From: Clostridia bacterium
GTDB lineage: Bacteria; Bacillota; Clostridia; DSM-8532; SZUA-474
Direction: 5' to 3'
Length of the DNA: 47,449 bases
NCBI GenBank assembly: GCA_003251775.1
Contig: QKEK01000037.1
Span: forward strand, 1-47,449
Each line of letters opens with the position of its first letter. The stretch's first letter is position 1. The position numbers and the translations under genes were made by a program. The notes beneath the pieces were generated by a model. That model had not been told where the DNA came from. It saw only the letters and a program-made list of their open reading frames with translations, and made no database searches. Of this stretch, positions 1 to 7,965 are shown piece by piece.

Positions 1-594
1 CCTTCTGGGCGTGCAGGTGGATATACAGCACATAAGCCTGATGAGGATCGCTCATACAAGACATATAATCATTTGATAGAAGAGCTTCTGATAGCACTTG
101 GCGGAAGAGCCGCTGAAGAGTTGGTTTTAGGAGAAATTAGTACTGGTGCATATGGAGACCTAAAGCATGTAAACAGAGTAGCAAGAAGTATGATTACTAA
201 ATTTGGAATGAGTAAGAAGCTAGGTAACATGATCTTTGGTGGAGACAATGATGAGGTGTTCTTAGGCAAAACCTACGCTCAAACCAAGGATTATAGTGAA
301 GAGGTATCAGCTATTATTGACAATGAGGTTAAGGAAATCATTGACAATGCATACGGTAAAATTAAATCTATATTAACAGAGAACTTAGATAGGCTTCACA
401 ACATTGCAAATGCACTATTGGAAAGGGAGCGTCTGGAGGGTACAGAATTCGAAGACATATTTAATAACGGCTTCACACCTAAGGCAATTGAAGCAAAAGA
501 GGATAATAAACAATTAGATGACAAGACTAATGTATCTATTAGTCCAGAAGGTGTTGCACCTGAAGCAGACAAGGATAGTGAGAACAAAGGCTAA
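1..594 (+). CDS. ftsH: ATP-dependent zinc metalloprotease FtsH, C-terminal part
   Basis: This is the C-terminal end of a membrane-anchored AAA+ protease that degrades misfolded and regulatory membrane proteins. The frame is open from base 1 (PSGRAGGYTAHKPDED...), so the gene begins upstream of the window and the ORF-track start at 73 is only an internal TTG. The peptidase domain is recognisable from LGGRAAEELVLG and from TGAYGDL, whose Asp is the third zinc ligand in the family. The HEXXH motif and AAA domain lie outside the window. The last 50 or so residues are an acidic, low-complexity tail, as is common in FtsH. A terminator follows directly. Confidence 0.95.
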   Translation, partial: PSGRAGGYTAHKPDEDRSYKTYNHLIEELLIALGGRAAEELVLGEISTGAYGDLKHVNRVARSMITKFGMSKKLGNMIFGGDNDEVFLGKTYAQTKDYSEEVSAIIDNEVKEIIDNAYGKIKSILTENLDRLHNIANALLERERLEGTEFEDIFNNGFTPKAIEAKEDNKQLDDKTNVSISPEGVAPEADKDSENKG

Positions 595-631
595 CTGTCT
601 GTACATGAAGTTGAGACTAATTGTAAATTGT

Positions 632-677
632 AGAGGCCGACATAAAGGTATTAACCCTATATGTTAGGTCTCTTTTT
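632..677 (+). terminator. Rho-independent terminator after ftsH
   Basis: AGAGGCC and GGTCTCT form the base of a hairpin with further pairing inside (CATA/TATG), followed by a T run. It lies about 38 bases after the ftsH stop codon. Confidence 0.75.
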
Positions 678-707
678 GTTGTAAGAACAGCAAGGTATTA
701 TTATATT

Positions 708-770
708 AGCAACAAGGTTCTTAAGCTGTCGGCTATCTCTTATAGCACTAATGGCATAGATAGCCTAGAT
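708..770. repeat. Segment shared with the thrS leader, containing an inverted repeat
   Basis: About 40 bases beginning CAACAAGGTTCTTAAG resemble 18865-18905 inside the thrS leader (CAACAAGATTCTTAAG), with only scattered mismatches. The segment also contains an inverted repeat, GGCTATCT...AGATAGCC. It could be a remnant of a dispersed repeat or a structured RNA piece. No gene is visible here. Confidence 0.45.
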
Positions 771-817
771 TAAATTAACAATAAACATATATCAGATAAG
801 TGATAAGGAAGGTAAAA

Positions 818-922
818 GGTTGAAAGAAAATGACCAATTAAAACGAGTTAAATAGACAAGGTATAAATATATGATTTTCTTTCAACCCAGATTTGTGCCT
901 GAAGAAAGGGATGGACATAAGT
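818..922 (+). promoter_or_regulatory. Conserved leader element, copy A (upstream of the CARF nuclease)
   Basis: A 14-bp perfect inverted repeat, GGTTGAAAGAAAAT (818-831) and its complement (874-887), encloses a 42-base AT-rich loop with a possible -10 box (TATAAA). The stretch between the hairpin and the start codon at 923 carries the ribosome binding site AAAGGG. Nearly the same sequence precedes the lipoprotein gene on the minus strand at 29453-29563. Similarity ends at the start codon in both, so this is a shared promoter/5' UTR module rather than a duplicated gene. Confidence 0.75.
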
Positions 923-2068
923 ATGAAGTGTAATACTTTAATCAATTTACTAAGTGAATACAATGCACAAAACATAATAGCAATTAAGCAATTAAACCCT
1001 GAAAGGGTAATCTTTCTTTCTGGAAGAAGTGAGCTTGAAAATGATATTTATGGTAACCTTAAAGCTATAATCAAAGAAAGAGGCTATCAAGGTAAAATTA
1101 TACGTGAGGTGTATACCGCGGGCAAGCTAGAAAGCATAAGTAGCATTATTAACAGGTACAAAACAAATGAAACAGTAATTAATCTGTCAGGTGGAGGGAG
1201 ACTGTCAAAGCTGTTAGCAAGACAGGCTGGTATCAAATATGACATTCAATGTGTATATATTGATTTATCAGAACAGAGTATGCTTTTACTTAAAAACAAC
1301 GGAGAGCTTGAGGTGATAGCATCTGATTTACCGGACATAACAGTTAGCGATATTATTGATATAGCTGGAGGAGAGGTTATAACACAAGCCTCTGATATCT
1401 ATGGAAAATCAATATATTTGGAATATATTGATTTTTTGGTCAATAACTATGATATGTGGAGCGAGGTAAGAGTTATTTTAAAAGATAAAAAACGTATACG
1501 TCATAACTACAATTATCCGTATAATATTATGATAAGTTTAAATAGGATTAAAAGAGAAACAATGATTTTGCTCTTTAATTTTGCAAAGAGTCTAAAGCAA
1601 TACAGGTTAGCAACGAATTATTTTTCTGTTGAAAATCAGCTTGAGATCAGATTTTCTAATAGGGAGGCAAAAAACTTTATATGTATTGTAGGAAATTGGC
1701 TTGAGGTTCTCACATATAAGGTTGTAAAGGAGATACGTGGGATAGATGATGTGAAGAGTGGTGTAAGATTTTTATGGGATGAAGATACGCCCTTGGTAGA
1801 AAATGAATTGGATGTTATCGCATCATCGCAGTCTATTCTTGCTTGCATTTCTTGTAAGGATACCTATCAATATGACACAGCAGAGCTAAACGAATTAGAA
1901 ATATACTCTCGGAAAATAGGTGGAGATCTTGTTAAAAAGGTACTTGTTGCCACATTGGAACCAGAGAATAGAATTGTTATGGATAGAGCTTATGAGATGG
2001 GAATCAATATTATTATTTTTGATGGAAATATAGAACAATTTAAAAAAAGACTAGGTGAGGTAATTTAG
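923..2068 (+). CDS. CARF-DUF1887 (Card1/Can2-like) nuclease, CRISPR-independent location
   Basis: This 381-residue protein resembles the DUF1887 family, whose Card1/Can2 members are activated by cyclic oligoadenylate and cut DNA or RNA during type III CRISPR immunity. The N-terminal half looks like a CARF Rossmann fold, with NLSGGGRLSKLLAR (about 92-105) as the ligand-loop signature. The C-terminal half has the restriction-endonuclease-like core: GNWLE, then NELDV (E295, D297) and ISCKD (K312). The ORF track starts at TTG 893. I prefer ATG 923 because the ribosome binding site lies at 905-910 and ATG 911 abuts it. No cas genes, CRISPR array or cyclase are in the window, so its activator is unknown. 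It is preceded by the conserved leader element. Confidence 0.85.
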   Translation: MKCNTLINLLSEYNAQNIIAIKQLNPERVIFLSGRSELENDIYGNLKAIIKERGYQGKIIREVYTAGKLESISSIINRYKTNETVINLSGGGRLSKLLARQAGIKYDIQCVYIDLSEQSMLLLKNNGELEVIASDLPDITVSDIIDIAGGEVITQASDIYGKSIYLEYIDFLVNNYDMWSEVRVILKDKKRIRHNYNYPYNIMISLNRIKRETMILLFNFAKSLKQYRLATNYFSVENQLEIRFSNREAKNFICIVGNWLEVLTYKVVKEIRGIDDVKSGVRFLWDEDTPLVENELDVIASSQSILACISCKDTYQYDTAELNELEIYSRKIGGDLVKKVLVATLEPENRIVMDRAYEMGINIIIFDGNIEQFKKRLGEVI

Positions 2069-2207
2069 TTTATAAATAGATTTCACTGAAACGTGTGCAG
2101 AGAAGCTACTTGAGAAAATATAAGAAAAACAAGCTTGATAAGACAAGGTTACTATCAGTACTAGTTTTCATATACTATAGCAGATCTTTTATTAGGAGAC
2201 ATATTGT

Positions 2208-2534
2208 ATGATAATAAAAATTCTTATCAATCTGTTTGCTATATATGGTATAATAGCTTTAGTCAGAAGTGTTATATACTGGCTAGCTTATCGAAAGGAA
2301 AAGAGACTTTTTGTAAATAAGCTAATACTCTCTATTGAAGACCCCGACTGCAACATTGAGGGAATTGTAAGAACAATAGACAAAAAGTATTTACAAGCTA
2401 TGCTATTGACAGACGGGGAGCTTTATGTGCTTAATAATACCAAAAATGAAAGTATAAGTATTATTCTAGAGAGGCTGTATGCGGACTCAGGGAGTTCATT
2501 AGCAGGGTATAAAATTGTAAGCAAAAATAAGTAA
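2208..2534 (+). CDS. Small single-span membrane protein, unknown function
   Basis: This 108-residue protein is not recognised. One hydrophobic helix lies near residues 3-26, then a basic stretch (YRKEKR), then a soluble domain of about 75 residues that begins IEDPDCNIEGIVRTI and is probably cytoplasmic. The start is supported by TAGGAG nine bases upstream. It ends 19 bases before recD2 and may be cotranscribed with it. The distinct beta-rich tail argues against a random ORF. Confidence 0.7.
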   Translation: MIIKILINLFAIYGIIALVRSVIYWLAYRKEKRLFVNKLILSIEDPDCNIEGIVRTIDKKYLQAMLLTDGELYVLNNTKNESISIILERLYADSGSSLAGYKIVSKNK

Positions 2535-2553
2535 GCATATAAGTAGGGTTAGG

Positions 2554-4776
2554 ATGGAAACAGTTGAGGGATTGATTGAAAGTATAATATACGCAAATGA
2601 GCAGAATGGCTATACTGTTTGCGAGCTTCGTTCGGGCAGGAAGCTTATTACTGTAGTTGGGTATATGCCAGAAATAAATGAGGGAGAGACACTAAAGGTT
2701 AACGGCGTATGGGTTAATCATCAGGATTATGGCCAGCAGCTCAAGGCTGAATATTTTGAAAGGGTACTTCCAACAGAGATATCTGCAATAGAGAGGTATC
2801 TAGCTTCAGGTGTTATTAAAGGAATAGGAGCAAAAACAGCCAAGAGGATTGTAGAGCTATTTGGAAAAGAAACCTTCAGCATTTTGGAGTTTGAGCCTGA
2901 GCGGCTTGAAACAATTAAAGGTATGACTCATAAAAAAGCTATGGCTGTAAGTGAAATATTTAAGGCACAGCAAGGTATGAGAACGGTCACAATGTTCTTT
3001 CAAAAGTATGGGATATCTGCACTATATGCTTCCAAAATATATAAGCTTTATGGTGCAAATTCAATTGATGAAATTAAGGGAAATCCATATAAGCTAACAG
3101 ATGAAAAGATAGGAATTGGATTTAAAACGGCTGATAAGATGGCAGTAGCTGTGGGAATAGATAGAGTATCAAAATTCAGGATTCAAAGTGGAGTTAAGTA
3201 TGTCCTTTCAAGAGCCGCTATGGATGGAAATACATATCTTCCTCAGACGTTGTTGCTTAACTTATCTTCAGAATTATTAGGAGTGAGATTAGAGGAGATT
3301 GAAGATGTACTTGTTCTTCTCGCTCTTGAGGATTCTATTTACGTAGAAAAAAACACAGATAATGAAGCTAGGATTTACCTAAGTGCCTTTCAGCAAGCAG
3401 AGCTTGGAATATGCAACCGACTGAAGATGATGTCATTATGTACATTAGAGCTAGAGGATATAAAGCTTAATGCTAAAATTAAGACAATAGAGGAGACAGA
3501 GGGTATCCAGCTTGCCAAAAAACAGAAGGAGGCTATTATAAAAGCACTAAAAAGTAGGGTAATGGTAATAACGGGAGGACCAGGTACAGGTAAGACTACT
3601 ATTATAAAATGTATTCTTTCTTTATTACAGGAGGAAGGCTTGAAAACGCTACTTGCTGCACCTACAGGAAGAGCAGCGAAAAGAATGAGTGAAGCAACCG
3701 GATTTGAAGCTAAAACGTTACATAGACTTTTAGAAATGGCGTATTCCCCAGATTCGGACAAGCCTGTATTTAACAGAGGAGAGGATAACCCCATAGATGC
3801 AGATATTATCATTGTAGATGAGATGTCAATGGTAGACACGCTTTTGATGTATTACTTATTAAAGGCAATTGAAACTGGGACAAGACTAATTCTTGTAGGC
3901 GACATGGATCAATTACCCTCAGTAGGTGCCGGAAGGGTTCTTGCAGATATAATAGAAAGTCAGCAAATAGATACTGTGAAATTAGATGAAATATTCAGGC
4001 AAGCACAGGAGAGTATGATAGTTGTAAACGCTCATAGAATTAATGCAGGGGAGTACCCGAAAATAAATATTAAAGGCAAAGACTTTTTCTTTATGAAGAA
4101 GAATAGTGGTGAGGATATAGTTAGTGCTATTGTAGACCTTTGTGACAGAAGACTTCCCCAAAGCTATGGGTATAACTCTATTAAGGATATTCAGGTGCTA
4201 ACTCCAACTAAAAAGGGTAGTATTGGTGTGATTAACCTGAATAATGCGTTGCAGCAGGTGCTTAATCCATCTCAAAAGGGAAAAGCAGAGAAGACCGTTA
4301 GGGATTTTGTGCTTAGAGAAGGGGATAGGGTGATGCAGATAAAGAATAATTATAGCCTTAAATGGATAGATATAAACAACTCCAATATAAAGGGAGAAGG
4401 AGTATTTAATGGTGACATGGGTATAATTAGCAAGATAGATGAGGATATGAAGGTGGTTACAGTTGAGTTTGACGACGATAGGGTAGCCGATTATGATTAT
4501 GATTTATTGGATGAGCTACAGCTATCATACGCTATAACCATACATAAAAGTCAGGGAAGCGAATTCCCTGTTGTAATAATTCCTATGTATAGTATGCCAC
4601 CTATGCTAATGAATAGAAATCTACTGTATACAGCGGTAACGAGAGCCAAAACACTGGTTATATTAGTGGGATGGGACAGTATAATGTGTAAAATGGTTGA
4701 TAACAAAAAGGAAAATGAACGCTATTCTGCATTGAAGGATAAGCTAAGCTTTAATGGGAAAGATGTAGTAATTTGA
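2554..4776 (+). CDS. recD2: ATP-dependent DNA helicase RecD2
   Basis: This is a 740-residue SF1B helicase, normal length for RecD2, which moves 5' to 3' on DNA in recombination and repair and works without RecBC. An N-terminal OB-like region and helix-hairpin-helix motifs (IKGIGAKTAKRI, about 88-100) come first. Then come Walker A GGPGTGKTT (about 341-349), Walker B IIVDEMSMVD, the GDMDQLPSVGAG motif, and the C-terminal SH3/UvrD_C_2 part with TIHKSQGSEF and LYTAVTRAK. AddAB is encoded at the other end of the window, so the cell has both systems, as is usual in Firmicutes. Confidence 0.95.
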   Translation: METVEGLIESIIYANEQNGYTVCELRSGRKLITVVGYMPEINEGETLKVNGVWVNHQDYGQQLKAEYFERVLPTEISAIERYLASGVIKGIGAKTAKRIVELFGKETFSILEFEPERLETIKGMTHKKAMAVSEIFKAQQGMRTVTMFFQKYGISALYASKIYKLYGANSIDEIKGNPYKLTDEKIGIGFKTADKMAVAVGIDRVSKFRIQSGVKYVLSRAAMDGNTYLPQTLLLNLSSELLGVRLEEIEDVLVLLALEDSIYVEKNTDNEARIYLSAFQQAELGICNRLKMMSLCTLELEDIKLNAKIKTIEETEGIQLAKKQKEAIIKALKSRVMVITGGPGTGKTTIIKCILSLLQEEGLKTLLAAPTGRAAKRMSEATGFEAKTLHRLLEMAYSPDSDKPVFNRGEDNPIDADIIIVDEMSMVDTLLMYYLLKAIETGTRLILVGDMDQLPSVGAGRVLADIIESQQIDTVKLDEIFRQAQESMIVVNAHRINAGEYPKINIKGKDFFFMKKNSGEDIVSAIVDLCDRRLPQSYGYNSIKDIQVLTPTKKGSIGVINLNNALQQVLNPSQKGKAEKTVRDFVLREGDRVMQIKNNYSLKWIDINNSNIKGEGVFNGDMGIISKIDEDMKVVTVEFDDDRVADYDYDLLDELQLSYAITIHKSQGSEFPVVIIPMYSMPPMLMNRNLLYTAVTRAKTLVILVGWDSIMCKMVDNKKENERYSALKDKLSFNGKDVVI

Positions 4777-4833
4777 TATTAGTAAATTAACAATATCAAT
4801 AAAAAAGTAGAATTATTAAATTGAGAAAGCTAT

Positions 4834-4901
4834 AAGTAAAGTTAATTAATAATGAGAGTAAAGTTAAATTAATAAAAGAGAGTAAAGTTAAATTAATAAT
4901 T
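4834..4901. repeat. Short tandem repeat, about 24-bp unit
   Basis: Two near-identical 24-base units, GAGAGTAAAGTTAAATTAAT plus four bases (4854-4877 and 4878-4901), are preceded by a shorter diverged copy (4834-4853). The array fills the 5' leader of the ABC transporter operon just ahead of its ribosome binding site. The unit number may vary between strains. Confidence 0.8.
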
Positions 4902-4920
4902 GTGAGCAAAGGGGAATATT

Positions 4921-5619
4921 ATGCTAAAGGTAAATGAAGTAACAAAAAAATATGGAAAGGTAGTAGCTGTTGACAAGCTGAGCTTAAGCGTTGAAGCAGG
5001 TGAAATTGGAGTATTGCTGGGACCGAACGGTGCGGGAAAAAGTACAATAATAAAATGTATCGGTAGATTACTCAGGTATGAGGGTGAAATAACAGTCTGT
5101 GGACTAGACAATAAAAGGATAGAGGCAAAAAAGCTATTCGCCTATGTACCAGAAACACCAGCGTTATATGATGCTTTAACAGTTCGAGAGCATATTGAGT
5201 TTATCGCAAGGGCGTATGACCTAAAGGATTATAAGGAATATGCAGAACAACTACTAGCAAGATTTGACTTAAGTGATAAAGCCGATAAGCTTGGAAAGGC
5301 ACTCTCAAAGGGGATGCAGCAAAAGGTCAGCATTTGCTGTGCGGCAGTAATTAAGCCGAAGGTAATGATGTTTGATGAGCCGATGATAGGGCTTGACCCA
5401 AAGGCGATTAAGGAGCTTAAAAAGCTTTTTATTGAGCTAAAGGAGCAGGGATGTACTCTCCTTATAAGTACACATATTATAGATAGCATAAAAGAAATAT
5501 GGGATAAGGTACTAATAATGAACAAAGGAAAAATCGTTGAAAACATGCTTCGTGAGGAAATTGGTAATGATAACGAGATTGAGGAGCTGTTTTTTAGGGT
5601 AACGGAGGGGAAGGAATGA
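4921..5619 (+). CDS. ABC transporter ATP-binding protein
   Basis: This 232-residue nucleotide-binding subunit carries Walker A GPNGAGKST (34-42), an ABC signature variant LSKGMQQKV (about 128-136) and Walker B VMMFDEP (DE at 152-153). It belongs to the CcmA/BcrA-like exporter ATPases. Its stop codon overlaps the start of the following permease gene (ATGA), so the two are translationally coupled and form one exporter. The ribosome binding site AAAGGGG precedes ATG 4921. The substrate cannot be read from the sequence. Confidence 0.9.
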   Translation: MLKVNEVTKKYGKVVAVDKLSLSVEAGEIGVLLGPNGAGKSTIIKCIGRLLRYEGEITVCGLDNKRIEAKKLFAYVPETPALYDALTVREHIEFIARAYDLKDYKEYAEQLLARFDLSDKADKLGKALSKGMQQKVSICCAAVIKPKVMMFDEPMIGLDPKAIKELKKLFIELKEQGCTLLISTHIIDSIKEIWDKVLIMNKGKIVENMLREEIGNDNEIEELFFRVTEGKE

Positions 5620-7181
5620 GTTCATTATTATATATATTAAAACGTACTTTAGTAAATATGCTAAAGGGGCTAATAAAAAAACCTGTAGCCTTGATTGCCT
5701 ATATTCTAATTGCAGGCTTCTTTATTACAATTTCAATTTTGTCTGGCTTAGACGGTGAAGCTACGAAAAAAAGTGTAGATATGGATATAGTAAAGGCTAT
5801 TTTAGTAGGCTATACTAGCTTTTTACTGCTAATGACATTAATCACAAGTCTATCAAATGGGGTATCTTTTTTTAGAATGGCAGATGTCAATTTCTTGTTT
5901 ACCTCTCCAATAAAAGCAGGAAGTATACTTATTTACGGTTTTATTAAGCAATTAGGTGTAAACCTTTTAGTTACGCTTTTTATTGGGTTTCAATACCCTA
6001 ACTGGAAACGAATGTTTGGCTTTAGGGATGGGGCAGGAATAGTGCTTTTTATAGTTTATATTTTAATGGTAATAGTAACCTCTGTCTTAGGTATGATCTT
6101 ATACTCATATATAGCCAGAAAGCCTAAAAGGAGAAAAATTATTACTAATCTTATCTACGTGCTAATCGTTAGTTTCTCGCTTCCTGTAGTAATTCAAAGT
6201 ATAAAAACTGGAGACATATTAAGAAGTGCAATAGATTACTTTTCTAATGATACTATAAAATATATACCCATAATCGGTTGGTTTAGAGAGCTTCTTTTGG
6301 GTGCTTTTATAGGAATTACGTCTGGATTTATTATTAATGCTGGGATAGTGCTGGCAGTTTCAGTTATTATATTTATATATCTGTATAGAATGGATACTGA
6401 CTTTTTTGAGGATGTGCTTTCTAACACTGAGATGAAAGAGACTGCTTTGAATACAATAAGAACTGGTAAGGCAGGAATTGTTTATTCCAGTAATCGAAAA
6501 TACAAAAAAATTAAATTTTCCTTCACCATGTCAGGTAGTAAAGCTATTTTCCAAAAACAATTACTTGAGAATCGTAAACGTGGTGTATGGATAATAAGTT
6601 GGAAAACCATAATTTTACTAGCAGCAGCTATTATAGGAGCGTTCTCTATAAAGATTGAGAGTGAGAAATTGATATCCATATATTTAGGTGCATCTGTTTA
6701 CGTTATGCTAGTATTCACAATGGCGGTTGCTTGGGGTGGAGAGCTATCAAAGCATTATATTTACCTAATCCCTGCATCTAGCTTTAGTAAGATGCTATAC
6801 TCAACAGTAACAGAGATAATTAAGACACTTATAGAAGGGATACTTGTAATAGGTGTTCCCGGCTTAATTGTGGGCTGTCCAATAGTAACCTTGATAATTT
6901 CCATTATGCTTTATGTTAGCATGGGGATGATATTTATTTATTCAGACCTGTTCTTAAGAAGGGTATTTGGCAAAATACATGGTAATATGCTACGGATTTT
7001 CTTCAGAGGATTCTTAGTTATGTTTGTTCTTATGCCTGTGGTTATCAGTGTTATTGTGGTGGTAACTATTACAAAAAGCTTTCCACTAGCTTTTTCTGTA
7101 GGCACAGGAGTAAATCTTTTATTAGTTGCTATATTTATGCTGGTTGGAGTAGGGTTGTTTGACAATCCTGAGTTTGACTAA
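5616..7181 (+). CDS. ABC exporter permease (putative ABC exporter family)
   Basis: This 521-residue integral membrane protein has roughly ten to twelve hydrophobic segments in two halves around a charged central region (about 270-310). It resembles the putative ABC_export family found next to stand-alone ATPases in Clostridia and Bacilli. The stretch FRMADVNFLFTSPIK near residue 90 is characteristic of these permeases, by recollection of the family. It overlaps the ATPase gene by four bases. The substrate is unknown. Confidence 0.8.
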   Translation: MSSLLYILKRTLVNMLKGLIKKPVALIAYILIAGFFITISILSGLDGEATKKSVDMDIVKAILVGYTSFLLLMTLITSLSNGVSFFRMADVNFLFTSPIKAGSILIYGFIKQLGVNLLVTLFIGFQYPNWKRMFGFRDGAGIVLFIVYILMVIVTSVLGMILYSYIARKPKRRKIITNLIYVLIVSFSLPVVIQSIKTGDILRSAIDYFSNDTIKYIPIIGWFRELLLGAFIGITSGFIINAGIVLAVSVIIFIYLYRMDTDFFEDVLSNTEMKETALNTIRTGKAGIVYSSNRKYKKIKFSFTMSGSKAIFQKQLLENRKRGVWIISWKTIILLAAAIIGAFSIKIESEKLISIYLGASVYVMLVFTMAVAWGGELSKHYIYLIPASSFSKMLYSTVTEIIKTLIEGILVIGVPGLIVGCPIVTLIISIMLYVSMGMIFIYSDLFLRRVFGKIHGNMLRIFFRGFLVMFVLMPVVISVIVVVTITKSFPLAFSVGTGVNLLLVAIFMLVGVGLFDNPEFD

Positions 7182-7188
7182 ATCCTAA

Positions 7189-7211
7189 TTGATATTGACA
7201 ACCAATATCAA
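7189..7211. promoter_or_regulatory. Palindromic operator over the feo promoter (metal-regulator-like)
   Basis: TTGATATTG and CAATATCAA form a perfect 9-bp inverted repeat around ACAAC. It overlaps the -35 box of the feo promoter. Position and AT-rich dyad suit a Fur- or DtxR-type iron repressor. It does not match the classical Fur box closely, so the regulator is an inference. Confidence 0.6.
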
Positions 7212-7223
7212 TTATGCTATAAT
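7195..7223 (+). promoter_or_regulatory. Sigma-A-type promoter of the feo operon
   Basis: TTGACA (7195-7200) and TATAAT (7218-7223) are both consensus with a 17-base spacer. The promoter lies about 85 bases upstream of the first feoA start. Confidence 0.85.
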
Positions 7224-7234
7224 TTAAGTATATT

Positions 7235-7274
7235 GTTGTTATATATTTATACGCTATAACAACGCAAAAAGCTT
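7235..7274 (+). repeat. Hairpin in the feoA 5' UTR with the AACAACGCAAAAAGCTT repeat
   Basis: GTTGTTATA (7235-7243) pairs with TATAACAAC (7255-7263) and runs into GCAAAAAGCTT. The same core occurs in at least six other intergenic spots of the window. In this copy it would sit in the untranslated leader of the feo mRNA. Confidence 0.65.
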
Positions 7275-7307
7275 AATTTAAGTAGCTTAATTATAGGGGG
7301 GTTGGAT

Positions 7308-7523
7308 ATGCCGTTAACTATGCTATCTGTTGGAAAAGAAGCAAAAATAGATTACTGTAGAGCAAATGATAAGACCAAAAAGTATCTCGAGGACCTTGGG
7401 TTGATACCTGGTGCGATAGTGTCAATTGTTTCTGAGCTTGGTGGAAACCTTATACTATCAGTTAAGGACTCAAGGATTGCACTTAGTAAAGGAGTGGCAA
7501 GTCAATTAATTGTAGAAAGCTAA
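7308..7523 (+). CDS. feoA: FeoA family protein (first copy)
   Basis: This 71-residue SH3-like protein of the FeoA family is thought to modulate the FeoB iron(II) permease from the cytoplasm. The motifs YLEDLGLIPGAIVSIV and IALSKGVASQLIV match the family pattern of a glycine-rich turn before a terminal strand. The ORF track uses TTG 7302. ATG 7308 fits the AGGGGGG ribosome binding site better. It is followed by a second feoA and by feoB, all rightward behind one promoter. Confidence 0.9.
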   Translation: MPLTMLSVGKEAKIDYCRANDKTKKYLEDLGLIPGAIVSIVSELGGNLILSVKDSRIALSKGVASQLIVES

Positions 7524-7567
7524 TAAATCAAATAAGCTAATAAAGCTGATAAAGGGGGTGTTTTTAT

Positions 7568-7789
7568 ATGAAAACACTGAAGGAATTAAAGCCTGGTGAA
7601 ATAGCTGTAATAAAAAGCGTAACAGGTGAAGGTATAGTAAAAAGAAGGCTTATGGATATGGGAGTAACTAGAGGTACTGAAGTTTTGGTTAGAAAGGTTG
7701 CACCACTTGGAGACCCTATTGAGGTTAACATACGTGGGTACGAGCTGACCTTTAGAAAATCAGAAGCAGAAAACATAATAATTGAGTAA
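7568..7789 (+). CDS. feoA: FeoA family protein (second copy)
   Basis: This 73-residue FeoA domain protein contains VKRRLMDMGVTRGTEVLV and VNIRGYELTFRKSEAENI, closer to the classical FeoA pattern than the upstream copy. AAAGGGGGTG precedes the ATG. Two tandem feoA genes ahead of feoB are a known clostridial arrangement. The copies are clearly diverged, so they probably have separate roles. Confidence 0.93.
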   Translation: MKTLKELKPGEIAVIKSVTGEGIVKRRLMDMGVTRGTEVLVRKVAPLGDPIEVNIRGYELTFRKSEAENIIIE

Positions 7790-7830
7790 CAAATGCTACC
7801 TAATAAACAGAGGTAGCAAAAATTTTCTCT

Positions 7831-7852
7831 TATAATGATAACGATAATCAAT
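7831..7852. promoter_or_regulatory. Fur-box-like site between feoA and feoB
   Basis: ATAATGATAACGATAATCA resembles the classical Fur consensus of GATAAT hexamers. It lies in the 176-base gap ahead of feoB and could allow separate iron control of feoB. Inference from motif similarity only. Confidence 0.45.
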
Positions 7853-7965
7853 ATAAATTAACGGAAATACAATGAGGTTATTAAGTTAATCGCTATCCTT
7901 GTTAGTGTCAATTGCTTGGAGTTTTATTAAAAAATATGGTTTTTAATGATGAAAGGGGTATAGAA

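Noticed and set aside
893-922. Upstream TTG/ATG starts (893, 911) for the CARF nuclease, and the matching extension of the lipoprotein at 29482
   Set aside because: Both extensions (CLKKGMDIS, CLKRGMNII) are encoded by the shared leader. They overlap or abut the ribosome binding site, and in the lipoprotein they would displace the signal peptide.
4834-4901. CRISPR-like reading of the short repeats before the ABC operon
   Set aside because: The units are directly adjacent with no spacers and only two good copies exist.
7912-7965. N-terminal extension of FeoB from TTG 7912
   Set aside because: There is no ribosome binding site before it, and the conserved FeoB N-terminus begins at ATG 7966.
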